Source: Spirosoma sp. KCTC 42546 (lineage in GTDB: Bacteria > Bacteroidota > Bacteroidia > Cytophagales > Spirosomataceae). From it: 64,000 nt of DNA. The stretch is from assembly GCF_006965485.1 (NCBI RefSeq), contig NZ_CP041360.1, positions 7,978,501 to 8,042,500 on the forward strand. The letters run 5' to 3'. A model generated the notes under the pieces. The model ran no database searches. It had not been told where the DNA came from and was given only the letters and a program-made list of their open reading frames with translations. The stretch's first letter is position 1, and each line of letters starts with the position of its first letter. Position numbers and translations under genes: made by a program. Positions 17,710 through 25,448 of the stretch are shown in pieces.

Positions 17710-18660
17710 TTATGGTTTCGGAGTTGTCAAGGCTGTCAACCAGGCCTTACAGGCATCTGGCCAGGTATTGAGCGATCCAAATTTTGCTGTGCGCATGCCA
17801 AAACCGTGTCCTCCCGTAGGATACAAGTGCATTTCGGCAGGTACTTCGTTCTTTAAGCAAGCCAAGTAAAAACTTATACTATTTTCGACTGGAACACCTT
17901 TATCATTTTCAGCATGCACCAGAAATGTAGGTGGTGTTTGGGGGGTTACCTGCAACTCATTTGAATAATAAGCAATCAGTTCAGGCGAAGTATTCAATTT
18001 CCCTAATAGTTTATCCCGGGAGCCAGTATGTGCCTTTTCGCCGAATGTAATTACGGGATAAAGTAAAATTGCAAAGTTCGGTTTAGCCAGTTCACTAGCT
18101 TTGGGGCCACGATTGTAATGCGTTGCAAGAGTAGCTGCCAGGTGTCCGCCCGCCGAGAAGCCCATCACCCCAATTTTAGCAGGGTCAATACCGTAACGAC
18201 CAGCGCTCTGCCGGATTAGGATCATACCCTGCATAGCATCCATTAAGGGCACTTCCTGCTGATTGGTCATTATTTCGGGGTTGGGCAATCGGTATTTTAG
18301 TACGAAAGCCGCTACACCCATTTCATTGAACCAACGAGCTATATCAGAACCTTCATGACTGGCAGCCAGTATTCCGTATCCTCCACCAGGACAAATCATA
18401 ACGGCCGCTCCAGTCCCTTTTCCCTTAGCAGGTATGTAGGCCGTTAGGGTTGGCATAGATACATTGCTAATCCGAAGAATACCATTTGCATCTGTTTCTG
18501 ACTTTTCAGTAATCTTAGCTCCAGCGATTGAATTCGGAATGGCGTCATCTGGCCAAAGCTTAATCACTTCCTGCGATAAGGCAATTTGAGGTAATACAGT
18601 GCCAAGAAGCATACTCAATAGAACGAAACGCATAAATAATAACGGCTTAGGAGCCACCAT
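17710..18660 (-). CDS. Secreted alpha/beta hydrolase (esterase/lipase, BD-FAE-like)
   Basis: A serine esterase with a signal peptide (hydrophobic FVLLSMLLGTVLPQIALS). It shows the oxyanion-hole region MICPGGGYG, the nucleophile motif GFSAGG, an acid in HAENDKGVPVE and the final GGHGFGMR histidine. About 316 residues, normal for the family. Relatives release acetyl or feruloyl groups from plant polysaccharides, so a carbohydrate-esterase role is possible but unproven. The start may be the ATG at 18660 or the one at 18633, which gives a tighter signal peptide; the TTG at 18663 is less likely. The serine hydrolase gene upstream ends 43 bases away, separated by a terminator. Confidence 0.88.
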   Translation of the reverse strand: MVAPKPLLFMRFVLLSMLLGTVLPQIALSQEVIKLWPDDAIPNSIAGAKITEKSETDANGILRISNVSMPTLTAYIPAKGKGTGAAVMICPGGGYGILAASHEGSDIARWFNEMGVAAFVLKYRLPNPEIMTNQQEVPLMDAMQGMILIRQSAGRYGIDPAKIGVMGFSAGGHLAATLATHYNRGPKASELAKPNFAILLYPVITFGEKAHTGSRDKLLGKLNTSPELIAYYSNELQVTPQTPPTFLVHAENDKGVPVENSISFYLACLKNEVPAEMHLYPTGGHGFGMRTAKFGSLNTWPDACKAWLTALTTPKP

Positions 18661-18674
18661 CAAAGTTAATAACT

Positions 18675-18699
18675 AAAAAAGCCGACCATCAGGCCGGCT
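18675..18699 (-). terminator. Terminator after the serine hydrolase gene
   Basis: On the minus strand an 8-bp stem (AGCCGGCC with GGTCGGCT, one mismatch) with a 4-base loop, followed by six T. On the plus strand the arms are 18680-18687 and 18692-18699 and the A run is 18675-18680. It lies 5 bases after the stop at 18704. Confidence 0.78.
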
Positions 18700-18703
18700 C
18701 TAC

Positions 18704-19954
18704 TCATATTTCTACCTCAGTATCGGAATCAGATTGTGTAGTATTCGCCCCCCCATGCAATACATCTATTAGTTCCTTCACCCGATAAACGGTCGTGTTA
18801 TAACGATTTCCGAGGATTATAATCACATATTCATCTTTGGGACTAAACCAAAACATCGAATTATAGCCCTTCCACCAGCCCGAATGATAAATATATTCGG
18901 GTTGGTTCGTATCATTTAGCATCATACGGAACCCATACCCATAATTTTTAGCGCCTTTTCGCTCAAAACTACGCGGGATAAAGGCTTCCGCCAGCATTTT
19001 TTTCGGTAATAAGCAGTCACCATTCAATGCCCGATACCATCGAAACAAATCGCCGGTGGTGGAATAAATACCCTTATCACCAACAACATCGTCGTAATAA
19101 TCTTTCGGAATCCGGCGGTTCCACTGATAGCCTGCGGTTCGATGATGATTAATTGAATCGTTTTTAGTCGTTGCCACAAAGGTCTGGTGCATACCCAGTG
19201 GTTCGAAGATTGTCTTATGAATAAATGCCTCGTAGCTCTGACCGGTTACTTTTTCAATGATTGAGGCCAGCACCATATAGTTCGTGTTACTATAACTAAA
19301 GCTACGGCCAGGAATATTGTAGGCTTTAGGCGTTGGTTTTACCGTAGCAAACCAGTGCATAATGGTTGCATTGGAGGGATAGGGTTTTTCTTTCTTGTAA
19401 AAATTAACCTTCATACTGTCGTCGAAGGCATACTGATAATTAGGCAATCCGCTGCGGTGGCTCAACAACTCGCGAATCGTGATACCATGATAGGGGAAAT
19501 TTGGATAGAATTTCTGAATCGTATCTTCAAACTTCAGTTTCCCGGCTTCAATCAGTTTCAGCGTACCAACTGCCGTGAATGTCTTCGAGAGCGATGCCAG
19601 TTGAAATTTCGAATCGTCGACTAATGTATCACGCTGGTTGCGCTCAAAATGGCCCAGCCCAAAACAATTCTTGTAGAGCACAATACCCTTTTGAGCGACC
19701 AACACATTCCCATTCAGCCCCCCCCTTACTTTTTGCTGAAATATTTCATCGATCTGCTGGGTTTTCTTCTCAGCGTTAATCTGCTGACGAATAGCCATTT
19801 CTTCGTTTGATGTCAGAGCTTGTCCGTCGGCGCAAGTCCGCATGTCCCGCACCGACCGATTGAGGTTTCTCTGGGAATCCTGTCCACAGGACATGCCCAT
19901 TCCAACCATGACTAAAATACTTAACCAACTCCACATTTTATTCGTCAACACCAT
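18704..19954 (-). CDS. Lipoprotein serine hydrolase, beta-lactamase/class C PBP family
   Basis: A penicillin-binding-protein-like serine hydrolase predicted to be a membrane lipoprotein. The N-terminal hydrophobic stretch ends in VGMGMSC, a lipobox with the cysteine to be lipidated. Catalytic motifs are present: S-x-x-K in LASLSKTFTAVG (near residue 121), the Y-x-N box YSNTNYM (near 221), and HSG in IYHSGWWKG. Such enzymes act as esterases, D-aminopeptidases or peptidoglycan carboxypeptidases; this sequence does not decide which. The product is 416 residues from the ATG at 19954 (a GTG at 19960 and an ATG at 19936 are alternatives). It appears monocistronic, with a terminator just downstream. 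Confidence 0.88.
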   Translation of the reverse strand: MVLTNKMWSWLSILVMVGMGMSCGQDSQRNLNRSVRDMRTCADGQALTSNEEMAIRQQINAEKKTQQIDEIFQQKVRGGLNGNVLVAQKGIVLYKNCFGLGHFERNQRDTLVDDSKFQLASLSKTFTAVGTLKLIEAGKLKFEDTIQKFYPNFPYHGITIRELLSHRSGLPNYQYAFDDSMKVNFYKKEKPYPSNATIMHWFATVKPTPKAYNIPGRSFSYSNTNYMVLASIIEKVTGQSYEAFIHKTIFEPLGMHQTFVATTKNDSINHHRTAGYQWNRRIPKDYYDDVVGDKGIYSTTGDLFRWYRALNGDCLLPKKMLAEAFIPRSFERKGAKNYGYGFRMMLNDTNQPEYIYHSGWWKGYNSMFWFSPKDEYVIIILGNRYNTTVYRVKELIDVLHGGANTTQSDSDTEVEI

Positions 19955-20087
19955 CCCCACGCCCGTTATTCATAGTTATTATATCGACCAAGTTACAGTA
20001 AAAATAGGACTGATTTGAGATACTAATCCGCATTTTCCATTAAAATCATGTGAAAGTTTGTTAATGGTCTCATGGGTAACGTATTAC

Positions 20088-21602
20088 TTAGAATCCCCGC
20101 CGAGGTGAAATAATCACCTGACGTTTACCACTCAACATACCCGTCTTTCGCAAGCCGACGTATGCGCCTACGCTATTTGGTAGCAACTCACCTGCATCTA
20201 CGGCAAACGAGCCATTCAATATCGTTCCACCAAACAGGTTTAGCGGCAAAGAAGCTGTAAACAAGCCCGAAAACTGAGATGGAATCGTAAGGTAAGGTAT
20301 TGCATACGTACCTGCATTCTTACTAAAGGATAATCGAGCGATAAGGTCTACTTTATTAAAAACTAAAGCACTAAGGCCAGCATGAAACACGCTAACCCGA
20401 TTGTTAGCAATTCCATATCGGGATGGTAAAGTTGCACTTATTTCCTGTTGCGGGATCAGGAATGGAGTCCCGATAGTACGCCCAAAGTAAGTCCAGCCAT
20501 CAATAAACTGGCTATGATTAAAATAATCATCCCTTCCTCTACGCTTAGGGTCATCAATAATGAAGACATCTCCCCCCTGACTACCCGTAAATAGGTACTC
20601 AACTGTGATTTGCCGTAAAAAAAAGTTACCTCCAGTCGGCTTCTGACGATTTTTAAGACGTAGTCCATTAAGACCATCCTGAAGATTTGTCCCATAGAAT
20701 AAGGACCCATCATCATATAGAAATTGTCGATAGATAAAAATATTCCAATTAGATAAATCCATATCTGCCGCTGCATCAAGAGACCCTAAATGATTACCAA
20801 TTCGATTATCCTCAAAAGAAGTTAGGTTTTTGTCAGTTGTATAATCAGCCCCCCGAGTACCCAATACTACGGCAGGATAGTAGCGAATGGATGACGGAAG
20901 CTGACCGTTAACTGATACTACTGGGCCTAAATAATTAGAGTAACCAGCCCAAATAACTTCATGATTGAAACCACCATACAGCCTAAATTTCCAGGATGGT
21001 TTACCGATACGGCCATAAATATATAATTGATGCAAGTAGGAGCCTGTCACTAATCGGTCTGAGTTCTCAAACCAACCGTGCGAGAATGCTCCCATCATGG
21101 AGACTACGCCTTTCGTAAAAGGAAGCGACGTAAACGTAGGCAAGCCGAGCTGAATTTTAGGTATCGGAAGCGCATTGCCTGACCAGGCATAAGCCCCTGT
21201 TGTTAGAAGCGTGTCAACCAAGCCAACCATCTCTTTCCGACGACCAGCATAGAGTTCAAAAGCGCCAAAACGACCTTTTACGTATGCTTCTGGAAGAAGA
21301 AATTGAGTTGTCGTACCAAGATTAGCAACTACGTTGATACCATACCCCCAATCCATTTTTGGTTTATAACCCGTACTGTCGATAGGTTGATAATCTAATC
21401 GAAATCCAGCATTTAATTGTAAAGCGGGATTCTTTAGGGGAACAGTTCCATATTGATTGGCACGCAGCCAAAAAGGTGTTTGTGCTGATGAACCCAAGGC
21501 ACCTACCTCCAATTGATATTGATTAACTCGCTGTCCATACAGTAGCGTACAACTGGCAATTATGATTAACCCATACCAAATCCACAAAAACAGAAATCTC
21601 AT
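20088..21602 (-). CDS. Capsule assembly Wzi family outer-membrane protein (copy 1)
   Basis: Wzi-type beta-barrels bind exported polysaccharide at the cell surface. The 504-residue protein has a signal peptide (MRFLFLWIWYGLIIIASCTLLYG region), then the family pattern QTPFWLRANQYGTVP, NALPIPKIQLGLPTF, and DDPKRRGRDDYFNHSQF. It ends in alternating strands expected of a barrel. The frame is open to 21689, but that would overlap the upstream transferase; the ATG at 21602 starts the signal peptide and lies 35 bases after the transferase stop. It is a paralogue of the gene at 23198-24739, and the two flank the initiating sugar transferase. Confidence 0.88.
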   Translation of the reverse strand: MRFLFLWIWYGLIIIASCTLLYGQRVNQYQLEVGALGSSAQTPFWLRANQYGTVPLKNPALQLNAGFRLDYQPIDSTGYKPKMDWGYGINVVANLGTTTQFLLPEAYVKGRFGAFELYAGRRKEMVGLVDTLLTTGAYAWSGNALPIPKIQLGLPTFTSLPFTKGVVSMMGAFSHGWFENSDRLVTGSYLHQLYIYGRIGKPSWKFRLYGGFNHEVIWAGYSNYLGPVVSVNGQLPSSIRYYPAVVLGTRGADYTTDKNLTSFEDNRIGNHLGSLDAAADMDLSNWNIFIYRQFLYDDGSLFYGTNLQDGLNGLRLKNRQKPTGGNFFLRQITVEYLFTGSQGGDVFIIDDPKRRGRDDYFNHSQFIDGWTYFGRTIGTPFLIPQQEISATLPSRYGIANNRVSVFHAGLSALVFNKVDLIARLSFSKNAGTYAIPYLTIPSQFSGLFTASLPLNLFGGTILNGSFAVDAGELLPNSVGAYVGLRKTGMLSGKRQVIISPRRGF

Positions 21603-21637
21603 AGAAGCTAGGTCGATTATATAACAAGCAGCAGCAA

Positions 21638-23017
21638 TTACTTGCCACGGCCCTGTGCCATTACCCGAAGCGTTTGGGCAATAATCCACATATCGAACAA
21701 GAATGACCGGCGTTTGGGATAAAGCAGATCATAGCGTAACCGCTGCACCATTTCATCAATGCTGGCGGCATACCCATATTTAATCTGGCCGATGGAGGTA
21801 ATACCAGGTTTTACACTCAATAGGGAGCGATACTCAGGAGCGATTTCGACAATTTGATCAATGAAATACTGCCGTTCTGGTCTTGGCCCTACTACTGACA
21901 TGTCCCCAATGAGCACATTATAGAACTGAGGAATTTCATCAAGGCGAGTCTTCCGCATAAAGCGTCCCCAAGGAGTAATTCGATTATCTAGTAATCCACC
22001 CGACAATACTGGGCCCGACTTTTCAGCATCAATATACATGCTCCGGAACTTGTATATTTTAAATGGTTTTCCTCCCTGACCGATGCGCTCCTGTGCATAA
22101 AATATTGGTCCATCAGATGTAAGTCGTGTTATAGCCGCAATAATAATAAATAGGGGTAGCCCTAAGCCCAATGCCAATAATGAGAATATTATATCAAATG
22201 AGCGCTTAAATATATTGACTTGAAAATCGAAGATTAGCTCTGATGAAAGATTCAAAACAGGTAACACATCATGGTATTCAATTGATGTACTACGAGCTAA
22301 AAATCCCCTAAAGTCAACCAGTATCTTCACTTGGTAATCAAATACTTCTGCATTATCTACAACAGCTTTCAGTCGTTCGTTATTCATATAGGGCATACAG
22401 CAGTAGACACAATCAACTCGATTCGTGCGTGTATACTCTAAGAGATTCTCGTATCCACCCTGGAGAAATTCAGCATTTTCTGGAGTTGACTCATCAAAAT
22501 AGCCACAGAAATGAAAACCCATTTCTGGATGTGTATCATAAAACCCTCGGATTGTGTTTGCTAATTTACCATAACCAGCTATAATATACCGTCTGTTATT
22601 ATAGCCCCTCGCCCTATATTCTTTAAGAAATAATACTCCCCCAACTCGAAAAGCACCCCCAAAAAAAAGAAAAAGTAAATAGGTAATAAGAAGGTGTTCC
22701 CGGGAATAATAATAGCCTTGAATTGCCACCCAACAGACGGCAATAACCGCCACATGAACAAATGTCAATAATAGTAATTGTCGTATTAAATGCCCAGATT
22801 TAAATAGTTGTCGAGGATATATATAAGGTTTTACTAGTAATATTTCGATTAACCAGATTATATTAAAAAGCCCCCAGAGTGATGCATACGGAGCTTGCGA
22901 TACGGCTTCCAGGGTCTGAAACTTCATCCAGTATGCACCTAAAAAAGCGGTATTAAGGCTCAGGAAATCAACGATTACATGAAGCGGAAAAAACAGTATG
23001 GAATAGCGATGCCTCAT
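21638..23017 (-). CDS. Undecaprenyl-phosphate sugar phosphotransferase (WcaJ-type, initiates polysaccharide synthesis)
   Basis: Transfers a sugar-1-phosphate, probably glucose, from UDP-sugar to undecaprenyl phosphate, the first step of exopolysaccharide repeat assembly. The 459-residue protein has four to five N-terminal membrane helices, a CoA-binding-like middle (IIAGYGKLANTIRGF) and the C-terminal bacterial sugar transferase domain. That domain starts with a re-entrant helix (FKRSFDIIFSLLALGLGLPL) and includes KIYKFRSMYIDAE, RKTRLDEIPQFYNVL and DMSVVGPRPERQ. Length is typical. The sugar specificity is inferred from the family, not shown. Confidence 0.92.
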   Translation of the reverse strand: MRHRYSILFFPLHVIVDFLSLNTAFLGAYWMKFQTLEAVSQAPYASLWGLFNIIWLIEILLVKPYIYPRQLFKSGHLIRQLLLLTFVHVAVIAVCWVAIQGYYYSREHLLITYLLFLFFGGAFRVGGVLFLKEYRARGYNNRRYIIAGYGKLANTIRGFYDTHPEMGFHFCGYFDESTPENAEFLQGGYENLLEYTRTNRVDCVYCCMPYMNNERLKAVVDNAEVFDYQVKILVDFRGFLARSTSIEYHDVLPVLNLSSELIFDFQVNIFKRSFDIIFSLLALGLGLPLFIIIAAITRLTSDGPIFYAQERIGQGGKPFKIYKFRSMYIDAEKSGPVLSGGLLDNRITPWGRFMRKTRLDEIPQFYNVLIGDMSVVGPRPERQYFIDQIVEIAPEYRSLLSVKPGITSIGQIKYGYAASIDEMVQRLRYDLLYPKRRSFLFDMWIIAQTLRVMAQGRGK

Positions 23018-23197
23018 ACCTTACGGGTTTACTCATCGAGGTTTGGATAATTAGTACCAGACCATGTACGCTAAAATAATAGATTAGGATGATGAGCGAG
23101 TACAAATATTATCTTACGGTTCAGAAACCGGACTGCAAATTAGCCACAAATCCCGTCTCAAAAAAGTCCAATATTTAAAATTACTCGTTTATTTGAA

Positions 23198-24739
23198 TTA
23201 CTTAGAATAGTTGGTAAGCCATAGCTTACGGACACTAATAAATGTACCAACACTATTCTGGTACAGATTGCCAGCATCGGTAGCAATACTCGCCGTAAAC
23301 TGAAGTCCTCCCAAAATATCTAAAGGCGCCATTACACTAGCATAGGCTGAAAATTGATTACGAATAGTAGTATAAGGATTATTGTAAGTACCCAGATTCC
23401 GACTAAATGAAAGCTTCGCTTGATAAGCTAATGGGCTCGACAATACTCGCCAACGAACTGGCAAGCTACCAGCAATGCCTGCATGGAACACATAAACCCG
23501 ATTATTACCTGTAAAAGTACCATTTGGGTATTGGTCCTGAGAGCCCAATGCAGGTGGTATAAATGGTGTACCTATTGTATGCTGCCGATAAGCCCAGCCA
23601 TCCCGATACTGCTGGTGATTAAAATAATCGTCCTTCCCTCTCCGATCGGGGTCATCAATAACAAATTCGGGTCCCCCCTGGCTAGTTGTGTTTAAAAATT
23701 CAAGCAATATATCGCGAACAATAGCTTTAGGATCATTCCGCCTAATACGCATGCCATTCAGACCATCAGCAATATTAATTAAGTAGAATAGTGAACCATC
23801 TTCATAAATGCTCTGGCGATAGAAATACAGTGTATGCCTTACCAAATCAACCTCAACAGCCAAATCAACCGAGCCAAGGTGATTCCCGATTCGATTCGTC
23901 AGGTCAAAATAATTGTATTGGGAGGTATCTGTATTTCGAGGGCTAAGCGTTGATACAACATAAAAATAATTCAGTAAGCCCGATGGTAGTTTCCCATCTG
24001 TCTGAATAGAAGAAGGCACATTTGTAGGGTCAGCAATTTTGCCACCCCATACAACTTGATGATTTACCCCACTATACACGCGTACCACATCCTGTTGCCG
24101 TCCAAAACGGAGATACAATGATTTTTGGTGTAACATTGAGTTTCGAATGTATCCGTTTGCGTCCATATAACCATGCGCAAACGTACCCTGAACGGCTACC
24201 CAGCCCTTTGTAAAACCAATAGGTGTAAAAACCGGAATTGATACCTGAATTTTGGGAATTGGCATGGCGTTCCCTGACCACGCATACGAACCTGTCGACA
24301 GAGTAGAATCAGCTAATCCGAACTTCTCTCGCTGTCGACCTATGTAGGCTTCAAAAATACCCCGGCGTACTTTTACATACGCTTCAGGAAGTAGTACATT
24401 CCTTTCATAAGGTAGTTGGTTCTGAGTCTTATTCGCAACAATGTTCAGTCCATACCCAAAATCATATTTTGAGTCACGCCAACGGCCTGTACTATGTCGT
24501 CTCGTATCATAATCACTATATACACCGGCTCGAAATGTTGCTACAGGCGAGCGGTTTGCAACAATCCCATATTGATTTGCCCGTAGCCAAAAAGGTGTTT
24601 CAGTTGACGAAGCTATATATGTGCCTATTTCGGCAGAATACTGAGAAGGCTTACGAATAGGTTGAGCCAGTAAAGAAAGAGGAACAATTACAACTAAAAA
24701 TAATGTGACTAATAGACCTGACTTTGAGCAAGTGTGCAT
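23198..24739 (-). CDS. Capsule assembly Wzi family outer-membrane protein (copy 2)
   Basis: A 513-residue paralogue of the protein at 20088-21602, with the same order of motifs: TETPFWLRANQYGIV, GNAMPIPKIQVSIPVF, DDPDRRGKDDYFNHQQY and a barrel-like C-terminus. An N-terminal signal peptide runs to about residue 26 (LLVTLFLVVIVPLSLLA). It lies 180 bases upstream of the WcaJ-type transferase on the same strand. The two copies have clearly diverged, so the duplication is not recent. They may bind different parts of the polymer or act as one heteromeric surface complex; neither is shown. Confidence 0.88.
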   Translation of the reverse strand: MHTCSKSGLLVTLFLVVIVPLSLLAQPIRKPSQYSAEIGTYIASSTETPFWLRANQYGIVANRSPVATFRAGVYSDYDTRRHSTGRWRDSKYDFGYGLNIVANKTQNQLPYERNVLLPEAYVKVRRGIFEAYIGRQREKFGLADSTLSTGSYAWSGNAMPIPKIQVSIPVFTPIGFTKGWVAVQGTFAHGYMDANGYIRNSMLHQKSLYLRFGRQQDVVRVYSGVNHQVVWGGKIADPTNVPSSIQTDGKLPSGLLNYFYVVSTLSPRNTDTSQYNYFDLTNRIGNHLGSVDLAVEVDLVRHTLYFYRQSIYEDGSLFYLINIADGLNGMRIRRNDPKAIVRDILLEFLNTTSQGGPEFVIDDPDRRGKDDYFNHQQYRDGWAYRQHTIGTPFIPPALGSQDQYPNGTFTGNNRVYVFHAGIAGSLPVRWRVLSSPLAYQAKLSFSRNLGTYNNPYTTIRNQFSAYASVMAPLDILGGLQFTASIATDAGNLYQNSVGTFISVRKLWLTNYSK

Positions 24740-24850
24740 TGAGTGTCGGGTAGAACGTTAATAATAAAGGCACAATAATAATGCCGCGCGTTCATCTTTA
24801 TTGCAAATGTCTTCACTTTCTGAGATTATGGTAAATCATTCCCTGGTTTA

Positions 24851-24899
24851 TTAATACAAAAAAGACCCGTGTCTTGGCTGCGGGTCTTTTTTGTATTAA
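24851..24899 (-). terminator. Terminator after the T9SS-tagged protein gene
   Basis: A perfect 19-bp inverted repeat (24851-24869 and 24881-24899; GACCCG core pairing with CGGGTC next to A6/T6) with an 11-base loop, 14 bases beyond the stop at 24914. It reads as a strong terminator on the minus strand and would also work from the other side. Confidence 0.85.
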
Positions 24900-24913
24900 T
24901 AAAGCCTCACTGG

Positions 24914-25447
24914 TTACTTTTTAACAATACGTATAACTGCTCTCTGCTGGTTGGATTCAATAACTGGAATATATACACCATCATTTAACGAATCGGGTTT
25001 CCATTCTATACGGTGTTGTCCTGCAGGCTGGTTTTCATCTCTCACTAGTTGTCCTACAATTTTACCCTGCGAGTCTGTGATCCATAAGTTTACCTTTCCA
25101 TCTGCAGGCAGGTAATAATCAATCATAGTTGATTGGGCAAAGGGGTTAGGAAACGCCTTCAATTGCAAAGCAAGTTCACCGCCTGTTGCAACTGGTTTAA
25201 TATCCGCGGTGAATACACTACCCACTTGCGCCTGAAAGCCAGGCAGCAACTTTATGGATTGGCCAGCCTGAAAACTGACCGTGCTTCGGGCACTTACTAA
25301 GTTAACAGCCTCTATCATTTCAACGGCTTGCTCCAAGAATTGGCCTGACTTTTCATAGCTAATTTGAATACGTAATGATTTTGGTGGAGTCTGCGCTGAC
25401 ACAAATGCTGCCATACAGAACCCCATAAATGTTAGTAGTAGTCTCAT
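24914..25447 (-). CDS. Secreted protein with T9SS type A sorting domain
   Basis: A 177-residue exported protein. After a signal peptide (ending AFVSA near residue 18) comes a strand-rich segment with STVSFQAGQSIKLLPGFQAQ, a motif common in Bacteroidetes surface proteins. The C-terminal type A sorting domain follows, starting at AFPNPFAQSTMIDYYLP and ending in VIRIVKK, which directs export through the type IX system and cell-surface attachment. Its ATG lies one base after the stop of the repeat protein upstream (stop TGA at 25449-25451), so the pair is almost certainly cotranslated. The binding partner or ligand is unknown. Confidence 0.82.
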   Translation of the reverse strand: MRLLLTFMGFCMAAFVSAQTPPKSLRIQISYEKSGQFLEQAVEMIEAVNLVSARSTVSFQAGQSIKLLPGFQAQVGSVFTADIKPVATGGELALQLKAFPNPFAQSTMIDYYLPADGKVNLWITDSQGKIVGQLVRDENQPAGQHRIEWKPDSLNDGVYIPVIESNQQRAVIRIVKK

Positions 25448-25448
25448 A

